NCBI RefSeq assembly: GCF_016862395.1
Contig: NZ_BOMW01000015.1
Coordinates: 51,308-115,307, forward strand
DNA length: 64,000 nt
Direction: 5' to 3'
From: Actinoplanes siamensis
GTDB taxonomy: Bacteria; Actinomycetota; Actinomycetes; Mycobacteriales; Micromonosporaceae
Shown piece after piece: positions 26,939-37,400 of the stretch; position 1 is the stretch's first letter, and every line of letters starts with the position of its first letter. The position numbers and the translations under genes were made by a program. The notes under the pieces were generated by a model that saw nothing but the letters and a program-made list of their open reading frames with translations, made no database searches and was not told the DNA's origin.

Positions 26939-28905
26939 GGCGGTGGACCGGCTGGGCGCTGCGGGCCGCGGCCCGTCGCTGGCCCTCTGGCGTACGCGCG
27001 GAGATGCTCCGCGAGTGGCAGGCCGAGATCGCCTACCTGGAGACCGAGCCGGGCACCGCGTGGCTGCGGCTGCGGTTCGTGCTCAGCCTGCTCGCGTCCC
27101 CGCCGGTGCGGGACCCGGACGGGGTGCCGCGCGGCTGGCGCGAGGCGGCCCCGGGGCTGGGCGCGGCCGGGGCGTTGATGCTGTCCGGCGTCGCCGGGAT
27201 GGCGGTGCAGCGGCTCGCCACGCTGTTCGAGCCGGCTCTTCGCCCGCTGCTCGGTCTCGGCCCCGAGGCCGTCCTCGACGGCTGGCGCGGCTACCTGGTG
27301 CCGACCGGGGCGCTGGCGCTCTGGGGGCTGCTCACCGGATGGCTCACCGGGCGGCGCCTGCCGTTCGGCCGGGACGGGCGCCTCGGGACGTGGGGGCCGG
27401 CGGTGCTCGCCCCGGTCGCGCTGATCCCGGCGTTCCTGCTGCTGGCGGCGCCGGCGCTGGCGCCCGGACTGGATCTGGGGGCGGCGCCGTGGCTGTCCCC
27501 GGCGACGATCGGGGTGGCGGCGCTGACCGTGCCGGTGTGGACCGCCGTGATCGCCGTCCTGGGCAGGTGGGGATGGGCCGGGGTGGCGCTGGGTGTCGCC
27601 GGGGCGCCGGCCGGCGCGCTGCTCGCGGTGATGACCGGTGCGCTGACCCTGGGGGTGTGGCCGGCGCGGGTGTGGTCCGCGGCGCTCGGGAACGACCAGT
27701 GGAGCGACGTGTCGTTCCTCGGGCACTGGGTGTGGGTTCTCACCGCGTACGGCTGGATGGCTCTGATCCACACCGCGAGCGGCCGGACGGCCCGGCCGCG
27801 GCCGGAAGCGCGGCGGACCTCGGGGACGGCGGCGGTGCTGCCCCGGGCGGCGCTCGCCGCGGGCGCCGCCTGCCTGGTGCTGGCCGTGGTGGCGTGGGCC
27901 TACGTGGTCACCGTGCTGAGCCCGGCGATGGACGACATGTCAGCGGTCGCGCCGATGCCCGGCGGGGACGGCGAGATTTACCTGTGGGTGGCCGAGCTGC
28001 GCTGGGGCGCGGTGCTGCTCGCGGCCCTGGGTCTGCTGGTGGCGCGGGCCGACCGGCGCGGCGGTGGGCTGTCCGCGCTGCTCCTGGCGGCCGGGCTGCT
28101 GGCCGGGGAGGCGGTGCTGCTGCGGGCCGGGCTCACCGGGGTGGCCTGGTCGCGGGTGGCGCTGCTGGTGGCGGCCGCGCTGATCGCCGGGAGCTGGCTG
28201 ATCGGCCGCGGCCCGGTGACGGCGGCCACGGCGCGGCGGCGGGTGACCACGGCGGCGGTGGGCGGGGCGATCTGCGGGCCGCTGCTGTTCCTGCAGGGCA
28301 CGCCGGCGGAGAACCATCCGTTCATGCCGGCCGGGCTGCCGGTGACCACGGCCGGCCTGGCGGTCGGCGGGGCCCTGCTGGCCGCGGTGCTCGCGGTGGC
28401 GTACCGGCGGCCGCACCCGGTGGCGGGCGCGGTGCTCGTCGCGGCGCCGGTGGCGGTGCTGCTGTGGTACGGGCGGTACCTGAGCAACGGGGTGGACGCG
28501 TCGTTGTCCCAGCCCGGGGTGCTGGCCGGAGGGCCACTGGCGGTCGTGGCGGGACTGCTGATCGTGCGGCCGGCGTGGTCGCGGGGCGGGAAGGGGGCGG
28601 CGCTCGGGACCGGGGCGGCGCTGGCCGGCGTGCCGGTCACGGTGCTGCTGGCGTTGGCCGGGATGGGCTCGTCGTTGCTGTCGTCGGCGCTGTTCGTGCT
28701 GGACGGTACGTCGTACCCGGCGGACGGGCTGTCGTTCCTGCCCGGGGTGGCGACGTTGGTGCTGCCGGCGGCGGCGCTGCTCGCCCAGCACGGCGATCCG
28801 GGCCGGCCGATTCCTCAACCCGGCGGTCCGGATACCGACGGAAGTGGGACCGTCGTACCGGAGGAACCCCCATGCAGCCGACCCCCCGTCGTGCCCTACG
28901 GCTGA
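26935..28905 (+). CDS. Polytopic membrane protein of unknown function
   Basis: This 656-residue protein begins with a cytoplasmic segment of about 60 residues (RRWPSGVRAEMLREWQAEI), followed by some 15 hydrophobic stretches rich in Ala, Leu, Val and Gly. The N-terminal motif, with Trp-Arg-x-E-W-x-A-E, recurs in actinobacterial membrane proteins cotranscribed with PadR regulators. No transporter signature is recognised. It is translationally coupled to PadR by a four-base overlap, and its 3' end overlaps the lipoprotein gene by 34 bases. Confidence 0.75.
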   Translation: MRRWTGWALRAAARRWPSGVRAEMLREWQAEIAYLETEPGTAWLRLRFVLSLLASPPVRDPDGVPRGWREAAPGLGAAGALMLSGVAGMAVQRLATLFEPALRPLLGLGPEAVLDGWRGYLVPTGALALWGLLTGWLTGRRLPFGRDGRLGTWGPAVLAPVALIPAFLLLAAPALAPGLDLGAAPWLSPATIGVAALTVPVWTAVIAVLGRWGWAGVALGVAGAPAGALLAVMTGALTLGVWPARVWSAALGNDQWSDVSFLGHWVWVLTAYGWMALIHTASGRTARPRPEARRTSGTAAVLPRAALAAGAACLVLAVVAWAYVVTVLSPAMDDMSAVAPMPGGDGEIYLWVAELRWGAVLLAALGLLVARADRRGGGLSALLLAAGLLAGEAVLLRAGLTGVAWSRVALLVAAALIAGSWLIGRGPVTAATARRRVTTAAVGGAICGPLLFLQGTPAENHPFMPAGLPVTTAGLAVGGALLAAVLAVAYRRPHPVAGAVLVAAPVAVLLWYGRYLSNGVDASLSQPGVLAGGPLAVVAGLLIVRPAWSRGGKGAALGTGAALAGVPVTVLLALAGMGSSLLSSALFVLDGTSYPADGLSFLPGVATLVLPAAALLAQHGDPGRPIPQPGGPDTDGSGTVVPEEPPCSRPPVVPYG

Positions 28906-29516
28906 CCGCAGCCCTCGCCTCGGCCGGTGTCCTGGCCGGGTGCGGGGCGCTCACCACGGGCACCGCCGCGGTGGCCCCCGACCCGACCGCGACGCCCGGC
29001 CCCACGAGCACGTTCGTACAGACCCCGGCGGCGCCGAGCAGCGCCGCCCCGGGCCTGGCGAACACCGGCTCGAACCTGCCAGTGGTCGTCGCCTCGCTGA
29101 TCAGGTACGGCCAGTGGCTGATCGCCAACCCGGACCCGGACAAGGTCGCCAACGTCGCCGCCCCCGGGTGCGCGGCCGCCAACGACCTGCTCCGGCAGAC
29201 CCGGTCGCTGGTGGCCCAGGGGGCCTACGTGACCACCCGGGCCCCGGTGGTGACCGGGGTGCGGTGGCCGTCCCCGTCGGCCGGCACGACGCCGCTCGGC
29301 GACCAGGCGGTGATCAGCATCCAGGTGAGCCGGCCGGCCGAGGCGCTGAGCCTGCGTAGCACCGGGAAGCAGACGCAGGTGATCTCCTACCTGCCGGCGT
29401 TGCCGGCGACCACGGCGCAGATCTCGCTGCTCCGCGGGACCGACAAGAAGTGGCGGTTCTGCGAGGTCGACATGGCCGACAGCGGCGTCGCGGACTCGAT
29501 CTCGGCGCTGCTCTGA
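28872..29516 (+). CDS. Predicted lipoprotein
   Basis: This 214-residue protein has a lipoprotein signal peptide with lipobox LAGC at residues 20-23. A Pro/Thr/Ser-rich linker precedes a folded domain of about 150 residues with two cysteines. It would be anchored outside the membrane. The start has GGAGG at 28859-28863. The gene overlaps the membrane protein gene upstream and ends before a perfect hairpin, so it closes the PadR operon. The fold is not recognised; the mean-by-position pattern resembles small accessory lipoproteins. Confidence 0.82.
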   Translation: MQPTPRRALRLTAALASAGVLAGCGALTTGTAAVAPDPTATPGPTSTFVQTPAAPSSAAPGLANTGSNLPVVVASLIRYGQWLIANPDPDKVANVAAPGCAAANDLLRQTRSLVAQGAYVTTRAPVVTGVRWPSPSAGTTPLGDQAVISIQVSRPAEALSLRSTGKQTQVISYLPALPATTAQISLLRGTDKKWRFCEVDMADSGVADSISALL

Positions 29517-29531
29517 GGCGGTCGCACGACA

Positions 29532-29565
29532 ACCGGGCCACGCACCGCGAGGTGCGTGGCCCGGT
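29532..29565. terminator. Bidirectional terminator, 15-bp perfect stem with GCGA loop
   Basis: ACCGGGCCACGCACC (29532-29546) and GGTGCGTGGCCCGGT (29551-29565) are perfect reverse complements closed by the GNRA-type loop GCGA. It lies between the convergent lipoprotein and YggT genes. Confidence 0.85.
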
Positions 29566-29577
29566 GCCGCCGGACTG

Positions 29578-29850
29578 TCAGATCAGCTCGCGCAGGATCG
29601 TCACGGCGAAGAACACCACGATGAACGACAGGTCGATGGACAGGCCGCCGGCCCGCAGCGGCGGGAGCACCCGGCGGACCGGCGCCAGGATCGGCTCGGT
29701 GACCGCGAAGACGCCGCCGGCCAGCCGGGAGCGGAACGAGCCGGGCACCGCCGGGCCGGCCAGCACCGCGCTCCAGTCCAGCACTGCCCGCGCGATCAGC
29801 AGGAACTGAACGAGCAGCAGAGCCAGGCCGACGATGCCGAGAAGACCCAT
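29578..29850 (-). CDS. YggT family membrane protein
   Basis: This 90-residue protein has two membrane helices flanking a loop containing VTEPILAPVRRVLPP, the YggT hallmark. YggT proteins are usually found beside sepF and the division cluster; this one stands alone. It may assist osmotic tolerance or cell-envelope processes. The start ATG 29850 has GAGGTAAGAG upstream. Confidence 0.9.
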   Translation of the reverse strand: MGLLGIVGLALLLVQFLLIARAVLDWSAVLAGPAVPGSFRSRLAGGVFAVTEPILAPVRRVLPPLRAGGLSIDLSFIVVFFAVTILRELI

Positions 29851-29934
29851 CTCTTACCTCCGGGTGCGCTGACGGGTGCGATGGTGTGCACCCACTGTGA
29901 CGCTCCTGGTTGTGAACCAGCTGAAGGCCGGCTG

Positions 29935-30759
29935 TCAGTTGAAGAAGTCCGGGTGCGGGCCGGTCCGGCCGTCGCTCTCCAGCGCGTCGATCGCGCTCAC
30001 CTGCTCCGCGGAGAGCTCGAAGTCGAACAGGTCCAGGTTCTCCCGGATCCGCGACGGGGTCGCCGACTTCGGGATGATCACCCGGCCCTGCTGCAGGTGC
30101 CAGCGCAGCACCACCTGCGCCGGGGTGCGGCCGAGCTCCTGGGCGATCCCGGTCACCGCCGGGTCGTCCAGCACGCCGGCCTGGGCCAGCGGGCTCCACG
30201 CCTCGGTCACCACGCCCAGCTCGCGGTTCGCCTCCTGGGCGTCGCGCTGCTGCAGCGCCGGGTGCACCTCGATCTGGTTCACCGCGGGGATCGTCCCGCC
30301 CAGCCCGGCCACCGCGCGCAGGTGCTCGGGCAGGAAGTTGGAGACGCCGATCGCCCGGACCCGGCCCTCGGCGTAGATCTTCTCCAGCGCCCGCCAGGTG
30401 TCCAGGTACTTCTCGTGCTTCGGGGTCGGCCAGTGGATCAGGTAGAGGTCGAGCTGCTCCAGCCCGAGCCGGCCCAGGCTGGCGTCGAACGCGCGCAGCG
30501 TGCTGTCGTATCCCTGGTCGCTGTTCCACAGCTTGGTGGTGATGAACAGCTCGTCGCGCGGGATTCCGGAGGCCTTCAGCGCGGCCCCGACGCCTGTCTC
30601 GTTGCCGTACGCCGACGCGGTGTCGATGCTGCGATAGCCGGCCTGCAGGGCGGCGCTGACCGCCTCGGTGGTCTCGGCCTCCGGAATCTGGAACACGCCG
30701 TAACCGACCTGCGGCATGGCGATGCCGTTGTTGAGCTCGATCGTGGGTATGACGGGCAT
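29935..30759 (-). CDS. Aldo/keto reductase
   Basis: This 274-residue NADPH-dependent reductase of the AKR5-like group has the catalytic tetrad visible: Asp and Tyr in SIDTASAYGNE, Lys in FITTKLWN and His in LYLIHWP. The cofactor-binding IPKSATPSRIREN segment is near the C-terminus. It reduces aldehydes or ketones (for example 2,5-diketogluconate-type or methylglyoxal substrates) in the cytosol. The start ATG 30759 is preceded by AGGGGGA. No metabolic partner is adjacent, so the substrate is open. Confidence 0.94.
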   Translation of the reverse strand: MPVIPTIELNNGIAMPQVGYGVFQIPEAETTEAVSAALQAGYRSIDTASAYGNETGVGAALKASGIPRDELFITTKLWNSDQGYDSTLRAFDASLGRLGLEQLDLYLIHWPTPKHEKYLDTWRALEKIYAEGRVRAIGVSNFLPEHLRAVAGLGGTIPAVNQIEVHPALQQRDAQEANRELGVVTEAWSPLAQAGVLDDPAVTGIAQELGRTPAQVVLRWHLQQGRVIIPKSATPSRIRENLDLFDFELSAEQVSAIDALESDGRTGPHPDFFN

Positions 30760-31683
30760 GGAGTCCCCCTGAAGTCGGTGTCTGTCCCAGCCTCTACCCG
30801 CCGGAGCCGGTTCGCCAACCAAAGTCGATCTTGCTCACAGTGTCCTCGCGCCGGGAATGGGCCCGGGTGGTGGGCGGGCCGGGCGGTTCGCCGTGGTGGC
30901 CGGGGGCGCGGCGGCGCGGCCCGGGCGGTGGGTCCGGGCGGCGCGGCGCGGCGCGGTGTTCGCGCTCCGGCGACTGCTTTCCCCGGTACGGGCGTGGCCG
31001 GCGCCCGGGCGTTCCGGCGGGAGCGCGCACATCGTGGTGGCGACGGGGCTCTCCAGGGCCGGTTCGTCCGCAGGGGTCTCCTGGGGACGGGCCTCAAGGG
31101 TTCTCACGGTGCGGGGCCGTCGCCGGGATTTTCCGGTCGGTGGCCGATTCTGATCGGTGCGGTTGGCGGGCCGGGGCGGGGGGTGCCGGCGCCTGGTCGG
31201 TCTCGATCCTGGGTGTGGGTCGTCGGGTGGGCGGGGCTGTGCGGCGGGATGGGAATCCGTGCCGCAGGCCCCGCTCTCGGCTCCTCTCATGGCGTCATTA
31301 TTGATGAGCGTGCATGAAAGGCAAGGTTTCCGGACGGATGGTAACGAGCCCGAAATCACCTTCTCGGTCCCGTGACGTGCGTCCGCACCCCGCCCCGGCG
31401 CGGTCCCGCGGGGCGCGCGCCGCCCGGTCCCGACGGGCCCGCAGGGGTCGGGGTCCAGCCCGGTGAGTCTCGGTCCGGATCGAGGCGCCGAGCTCCTGGC
31501 ACCGCCCGCGGCGCTGGGCCGGTCTCTCCGGGCCGGTGACCCGAGCCTGGAGGCCGGGACCGGGGCGCGGTACGGCGTCCAGCCGCGGCGGGCAATCGTC
31601 GTTAAATGGATGTATCGACCGTTCGCTTGTCGGATGACCATCCATCGCGCGACTCCTGGTTGACGCGGCGGTAACCTGCGGCC
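30760..31683. other. Gene-free 0.9-kb region
   Basis: No gene can be supported here; all long frames are Arg/Gly/Pro-rich and lack ribosome-binding sites. A markedly AT-richer segment lies at about 31285-31370. Another, at 31600-31645, holds an ATGGATG/CATCCAT inverted pair (31606-31612, 31639-31645). Both could be promoter or operator DNA for the DUF2804 gene or a small RNA. The rest is GC-rich without clear structure. Confidence 0.45.
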
Positions 31684-32664
31684 GTGACCCACGAGATCCA
31701 GATCATCGAGCCGGTCGATCTCTGCCTCCCGGACGGCCGCCTGAACCCGGCCGCCGTCGGCTGGAGCCGCCGGCCGCTGCATCGGGCCAACCTGCGGGGC
31801 TGGGGGCGCAACAAGCGCTGGGAGTACTGGGGTGTGGTCACCCCGGCGCACATCCTGGGCATCGTGGTGTCCAGCCTGGACTACGCCGGCGTGCACGGTC
31901 TCTACCTGCTGGACCGGGTCAGCGGGAAGGAGCTCGCGGTCGACGCGACGGTTCCGCTGGCCCGGGGGACGATCCTGCCGGACCGGAGCGGATCCGGGCC
32001 GGTGCGGGCCTCCGGCGGCGGCCTGCGCATCGAGATCGAGCAGGATGCTCAGGGCACGACGCTGCGCGCCCGGTCCCGCCGCGTGGAGGTGGACCTGACG
32101 ATGCCGGCCGTGGCGGACCGGGACTCGCTCGGCGTCGTGGTCGCGTGGAGCCGGAAGCGGTTCCAGTACACCGTCAAGGACGTCGGCCGGCCGGTGCACG
32201 GGCGCCTGGTCGTGGACGGTGTCGAGCACCTGGTGCCGGAGCGCGGGTCGTACGCGACGCTGGACCACGGGCGGGGCCGGTGGCCGTACTCGGCGAGCTG
32301 GACCTGGGCGGCCGGCGCGGACCGGGACCGGGCCATCCAGCTCGGCGGGAAGTGGACCGACGGGACCGGGAACACCGAGAACGCGGTGTTCGAGGCCGGC
32401 CGCCTGCACAAGATCGGTGCCGATCTGCGCTGGGAGTACGACCCCTCGGACCGGCTCCGGCCGTGGCGGATCACCGGCCCGGGGGTGGACGTCACGTTCC
32501 AGCCGTTCCACGAGCGGGTGGCCCGGACCAGCCTCGGCGTGCTGGCCGGCGAGACGCACCAGTGCTTCGGGCGGTTCTCCGGGTGGGCCGCCGGCGCCGA
32601 CGGTGACAAGGTGGACCTCGACGGCCTGGTCGGCTGGGCCGAGGAGACGCGCAGCCGCTGGTGA
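31684..32664 (+). CDS. DUF2804 domain protein
   Basis: This 326-residue protein matches the DUF2804 family by its start (EIQIIEPVDLCLPDGRLNPA) and the conserved GWGRNKRWEYWGV and YSASWTWAAG blocks. It is predicted to be a cytosolic beta-rich protein, distantly like lipocalin/hydroxyneurosporene-synthase folds. No reaction is established for this family. The GTG start at 31684 is the first plausible codon. It is transcribed alone, converging on the HAD phosphatase. Confidence 0.88.
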   Translation: MTHEIQIIEPVDLCLPDGRLNPAAVGWSRRPLHRANLRGWGRNKRWEYWGVVTPAHILGIVVSSLDYAGVHGLYLLDRVSGKELAVDATVPLARGTILPDRSGSGPVRASGGGLRIEIEQDAQGTTLRARSRRVEVDLTMPAVADRDSLGVVVAWSRKRFQYTVKDVGRPVHGRLVVDGVEHLVPERGSYATLDHGRGRWPYSASWTWAAGADRDRAIQLGGKWTDGTGNTENAVFEAGRLHKIGADLRWEYDPSDRLRPWRITGPGVDVTFQPFHERVARTSLGVLAGETHQCFGRFSGWAAGADGDKVDLDGLVGWAEETRSRW

Positions 32665-32732
32665 CGCCGGTCAGGAAGCCGGCCGGGCCCGGCCGTGGCC
32701 GGTGCCGCCGGGCAGCGCGGGCCGCGCCGATC

Positions 32733-33323
32733 TCACCGGTCCCACGGGGGCGGCACCCGCACGAACGCCATGCCGGCCGCCTCGGCGGCCCGCACACCCA
32801 GCTCGGTGTCCTCGAAGACCAGGCACCGCGCCGGGTCGACGCCGAGTTGCCGGGCCGCGCTCAGGTAACCCTCCGGATCCGGTTTCGGCCGGGCGTAGTC
32901 CTCGGCGCAGACCAGCACCGGAAACCGGTCGAGCAGGCCGAGCGCGGTCAGCGAGGCGGTCACCGATTCCCGGGTGCTGCCGGACACCACCGCGAACGGC
33001 ACCCGCCCGAACGCCTCCTCGATGTGCTCCAGCACACCCGGCACCGCCTCGACCGTGGCCAGCCCGGACTGGAACAGCGACTCGCGGTGCTCGTTCACGG
33101 TGGCCACCGGCATGGCCAGCCCGTGCCGCTCGTTCAGGTCGACGATGATGTCCGCGGCGGGCCGCCCGCCCCACGCGTAGAACAGGTCCTCCGGGAAGTC
33201 GCACGCCCACCCCGCCAGCGCTTGCTGCCAGGCCTGGTAATGCACCGGCATGGAGTCGGTGATGGTGCCGTCGCAGTCGAAGAGGTAGGCCTGGAAGTCG
33301 CCGGGCGGCAGGGGTAGCAGCAC
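32733..33323 (-). CDS. HAD-superfamily phosphatase / beta-phosphoglucomutase-like
   Basis: This 196-residue HAD hydrolase has the nucleophile motif LFDCDGTITDSM, Ser in VVSGSTRES, Lys in ARPKPDPEGY and acidic VFEDTELGVRAA. The helical cap between motifs I and II is of the beta-phosphoglucomutase/sugar-phosphatase type. It likely acts on a sugar phosphate in the cytosol; the specific substrate cannot be told. The start is a GTG at 33321-33323. It is divergent from a small gene of unknown function across 45 bp. Confidence 0.92.
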   Translation of the reverse strand: MLLPLPPGDFQAYLFDCDGTITDSMPVHYQAWQQALAGWACDFPEDLFYAWGGRPAADIIVDLNERHGLAMPVATVNEHRESLFQSGLATVEAVPGVLEHIEEAFGRVPFAVVSGSTRESVTASLTALGLLDRFPVLVCAEDYARPKPDPEGYLSAARQLGVDPARCLVFEDTELGVRAAEAAGMAFVRVPPPWDR

Positions 33324-33368
33324 GCCCGAACGTTACCTGCCGAGCCCCTGACCCGCGACAATGCTGTT

Positions 33369-33827
33369 ATGCAGATCGCTTCGGAGACCGGCGAGTGGCT
33401 GTGGATGCGGCCGCTGCGTTACGAGCTCGACGCGGAGCCCGGCGATCCGGCCGAGGACTGGCTGGTGGTGTCGGTCGCGGCGGCCGATCGGCACGGGCAC
33501 ACCTGGCAGGTCGAGGTGCCCTGCCTGACCGTCGCCGAGACGATCGAGCTGGCCGCCTGGCTGGACGGCCGGGGCGACTCCGACGAACTGGGGTTCATGG
33601 AGCCGGACGTGGCGTTCCGGCACCTGCCGCCCCCGGAGCCCGGCCAGCTCCTGCTGGAGGTGGCGTTCTCGCGCGAGACGCTGCCGCCCTGGCTGCCCGG
33701 CACCGACCGGGGGCGCGTGCACCGGATCCGCCTGGAGGTCACCGAGGAGATGCTGAGCCGCGCCGCAATGGACTGGGCCACCGAGATCGCCGCGTTCCCG
33801 CCGCGTGCCGATCTGGCAGATTGGTGA
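33369..33827 (+). CDS. Small protein, possibly WapI-type immunity family
   Basis: This 152-residue soluble protein has WLVVSVAAADRHGHTWQVEV and ELGFMEPDVAF-type strands and a closing helix. The pattern resembles actinobacterial proteins labelled WapI-family immunity proteins, but I recognise it only loosely. No toxin gene is adjacent, which argues against an active toxin-immunity pair. It ends one base before the next start, so it is cotranscribed with the DinB-like gene. Confidence 0.6.
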   Translation: MQIASETGEWLWMRPLRYELDAEPGDPAEDWLVVSVAAADRHGHTWQVEVPCLTVAETIELAAWLDGRGDSDELGFMEPDVAFRHLPPPEPGQLLLEVAFSRETLPPWLPGTDRGRVHRIRLEVTEEMLSRAAMDWATEIAAFPPRADLADW

Positions 33828-33828
33828 G

Positions 33829-34452
33829 ATGGATTTCCGCCGCACCTTCCGTTCCGCCGCGATCGCGTACGCCGGTCTGGTCGCCGCGATCCCGCCGGAG
33901 CGCCTGGACGGTCCCGGCCTCGGCGAGTGGACGCTGCGCGAGCTGCTCGGGCACACGGTGAGCTCGGCGCTGCGCCAGGTGCCGGAGGTGCTCGCGACCC
34001 GCGCGCCGCAGGTCGAGGTGGCCACACCGGAGGGCTACTTCGCGTACGCCCGCTCGGCCCCGCCGGAGCTGGTCGCGGCCGCGGCCGCCGCCTCCGCCGC
34101 CGACGCCCGGGCCGCCGCCGAGGCGCTCGGGGACCAGCCGGTCGAGGCGGTCAGCGCGGTGATCGGCCGGGCCACCGAGGCGCTGTCCCAGGTCGGCGAC
34201 GACGACGTGGTGGCCACCCCGGTCGGCGGCATGCGGGTCCGGGCCTGGCTCCCGACGCGCACGTTCGAACTGGTCGTGCACGGTCTGGACGCGGCCGGGG
34301 CGGCCGGGTGCGAGTTCGCCGCGCCGGTCGAGACGATCGCCGAGGCGGTCACCCTCGCCACCCGCACCGCGCTGGGGCTGGGCAACGGGGCGCCGCTGCT
34401 CCGCGCCCTGACCGGGCGGGAGCCGCTCCCGCCCGGTTTCTCGATGGTCTGA
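33829..34452 (+). CDS. Maleylpyruvate isomerase-family mycothiol-dependent enzyme (DinB-like)
   Basis: This 207-residue protein has the N-terminal DinB-like helical bundle of mycothiol-dependent enzymes: GEWTLRELLGHT near residue 28 and TFELVVHGLDAAG near 145, which together supply the metal-binding His residues. Such proteins catalyse thiol transfer or isomerisation using mycothiol, the actinobacterial low-molecular-weight thiol. Its substrate is unknown. Start ATG 33829. It converges on putA with a four-base gap. Confidence 0.82.
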   Translation: MDFRRTFRSAAIAYAGLVAAIPPERLDGPGLGEWTLRELLGHTVSSALRQVPEVLATRAPQVEVATPEGYFAYARSAPPELVAAAAAASAADARAAAEALGDQPVEAVSAVIGRATEALSQVGDDDVVATPVGGMRVRAWLPTRTFELVVHGLDAAGAAGCEFAAPVETIAEAVTLATRTALGLGNGAPLLRALTGREPLPPGFSMV

Positions 34453-34456
34453 GCGC

Positions 34457-37400
34457 TCAGAGCACCTCGGCGGCCATCGGCAGCGGATTGCCGAACCGGT
34501 GGGCCGTGATGCTCACCGCCTGCTCGCGCAGGAACGGCAGCAGCTCCACCCGGCCCGCCTCGACCACCGGGCCGGACCAGACCGCCAGGTCCGGGCGGCC
34601 GCCGGTGGCCGTCGCCAGGCCGGTCGCCGCACCGCCGATCAGGCGGACCCGGCTGACGCCGTCCAGGCCGGCCGCGAACTCCTCGTCGGATTCGACGACC
34701 GCGTCCGGGCAGAGCGCCGCGGGCACCTCCCGCGCCGTGGAGACCCGGACCGGGGCGCCGCTGAGGCGGGCCGCGGCGAGGACCCGGACCAGGTCGGCGA
34801 GCGGGGCGCCGGCGGACAGCCGGACGGTGACCGGGGTGGGCAGGTACCGCAGCACGTTGCGCTCGACGCCGAGCGCGGAGACGTCCTCCGCCCGGCCGAA
34901 CGACGCCGCCCACGCGGCCGCGTCACTGCCCGCCGCCCGGGTGACCGAGGCCAGCTGCTCCGCGGTGAGGTGGGCCGCGGCCTCGGCGAGCAGCGACCGT
35001 ACCGCCGGATTGTCGATGCCGGCCTGGACCGTCGCCTCAGCCGGCGCCCAACCGCTCAGCCCTACCAGGTAGTTCGGGCCGCCGGCCTTGGCGCCGGCGC
35101 CGACCGCGGAGCGCTTCCAGCCGCCGAACGGCTGCCGGCGCACGATCGCGCCGGTGATGCCGCGGTTGACGTAGAGGTTGCCGGCCTGGACCCGGTCCAG
35201 CCAGGTGCGCACCTCGCCGGCGTCCAGCGAGTGCAGGCCCGAGGTGAGGCCGAAGTCCACCTCGTTGACCAGGTCGATCGCCTCGTCCAGGGTCGAGGCG
35301 GTCATGATCCCGAGGATCGGGCCGAAGAACTCGATCCGGTGGTACGCCGATCCACGCCGCACCCCGTCCCGGATCCCCGGGCTCCACAGCTGCCCCGCCG
35401 CGTCCAGCCGCTCCGGCTTGAGCAGCCAGCTCTCGCCGGGGCCGAGCGTGGTCAGGCCGTCCAGGAGCTTCCCGGACGCCGGCTCGACCAGCGGGCCGAC
35501 CTGCGTGCGCATCGCCGAGGGCAGGCCCACCTCCAGCGACGACACCGCGTCCATCAGCTGGGTGCGGAAACGCTGCGACTTCGCGACCGAGCCGACCAGC
35601 ACGACCAGCGACGCGGCCGAGCACTTCTGGCCGGCGTGGCCGAAAGCGGACGCGACGACGTCCTTGACGGCCAGGTCGAGGTCGGCGCTGGGGGTGACGA
35701 TGATCGCGTTCTTGCCGCTGGTCTCGGCGAGCAGCGGCAGGTCCGGGCGGAACGACCGGAACAGCTCCGCGGTCTCGTAGGCGCCGGTGAGGATGACCCG
35801 GTCGACGAGCGGGTGGGCGATCAGCCGCTCGCCCAGCGTGCCCTCGTCCACCTGCAGCAGCGTGACCAGGCCGGGGTCGGCGCCGGCCGCGGCCAGCGCG
35901 TCGCGGACGATGCCGGCCAGCACGGTTCCGCAGCGCTCGGCCGGGGCGGCCGGCTTGATCACCACGGCCGAGCCGGCGGCCAGGGCGGCCAGCATCGAGC
36001 CGGCCGGGATCGCCACCGGGAAGTTCCACGGCGGGGTGACCAGGGTGAGCCGGGCCGGGACCGGGGTGGCGCCGTCCGGGATGTCCGCCGCGAGCTCCGC
36101 GTAGTAGTGCGCGAAGTCGATCGCCTCGGAGACCTCCGGGTCGGCCTGGTCGACGGTCTTGCCGGCCTCGGCCGCCATCACCTCCAGCAGCACGTCCCGG
36201 TTCTTCTCCAGCGCCTCGCCGACCTGGTGCAGGACCGCGCGGCGGTCGGCCGCGCCCCAGCTCGCCGCGGCGGCCTTCTCCAGTGCCGTGTCGAGGACCG
36301 CCGCATCGGTGATCTTCTCGAGCCCCAGGCCGAGCCGGGAGGTCTCCACCCGGGCCAGGATCGCCCGGATCCGGTCGCGGTTCGCGGCGACGGCCGGGTC
36401 GGTGTCCGCGGTGTTCGCGAAGTATCCGATCTCCGGGGCGCGCACCGCGGCGAATCGGTCGGCCACCCGGTTCGGCTGCGGAACCTCGTCGTCCAGGTCG
36501 CGCAGGGAGGCGAGGAAGCGCTGCTGCTCCCGCTCGAACAGCTCGGAGTTCGCGTGCAGCTCGAACACCGCGGACATGAAGTTGTCCGAGCTGGCGCCCT
36601 CCTCGAGCCGGCGGATCAGGTACGCGATGGCCACGTCGAACTGCTCCGGCCGCACCACCGGCGTGTACAGCAGCAGCCCGCCGACCTCGCGCCGGACCGC
36701 CTCGGCCTGGCCCTCGGCCATTCCGAGCAGCATCTCGAACTCGATGCCGTCGCGTACCCCCCGCCGCCCGGCCAGCGTCCACGCGTACGCCACGTCGAAC
36801 AGGTTGTGGCCGGCCACGCCGAGCCGCACGTTGTGGATCCGGTCCGGGTGCAACGCGTAGTTCAGCACCCGCTTGTAGTTGGTGTCGGTGGCCTGTTTGC
36901 TGTCGCAGGTGGCCAGTGGCCAGCCGTGCAGCGCCGACTCGACCCGCTCCATCGGCAGGTTGGCGCCCTTGACCAGGCGCACCTTGATCCCGGCGCCGCC
37001 GCGCTCACGCCGCGACCCGGACCAGACCTGCAGCCGCGTCATCGCGCTCAGCGCGTCCGGCAGGTACGCCTGCAGCACGATGCCGGCTTCCAGGCCGAGC
37101 AGCTCGGGCCGGTCCAGCAGCCGGGTGAAGACCGCTATCGTCAGGTCGAGGTCCTTGTACTCCTCCATGTCCAGGTTCACGAACTTGCCGGTGCGGGCGG
37201 CCAGCGTGAACAGCGGGAGCAGCTTCTCGGCGATGTCGTCGACCGCCTCGTCGAACGCCCAGGGGTTGTGCGGGGCCACCGTCGACGACACCTTGATCGA
37301 CACGTAGTCGACGTCCGGGCGGGCCAGCAGGCGCTCGGTGTCCGCCAGTCGCCGGGACGCCTCGCCGCGGCCGAGGACCGCCTCGCCGAGGAGGTTGACG

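Noticed and set aside
30831..31304. 157-codon plus-strand frame in the 0.9-kb gap
   Set aside because: Arg/Gly-rich, no domain, no ribosome-binding site; codon composition is unlike neighbouring genes.
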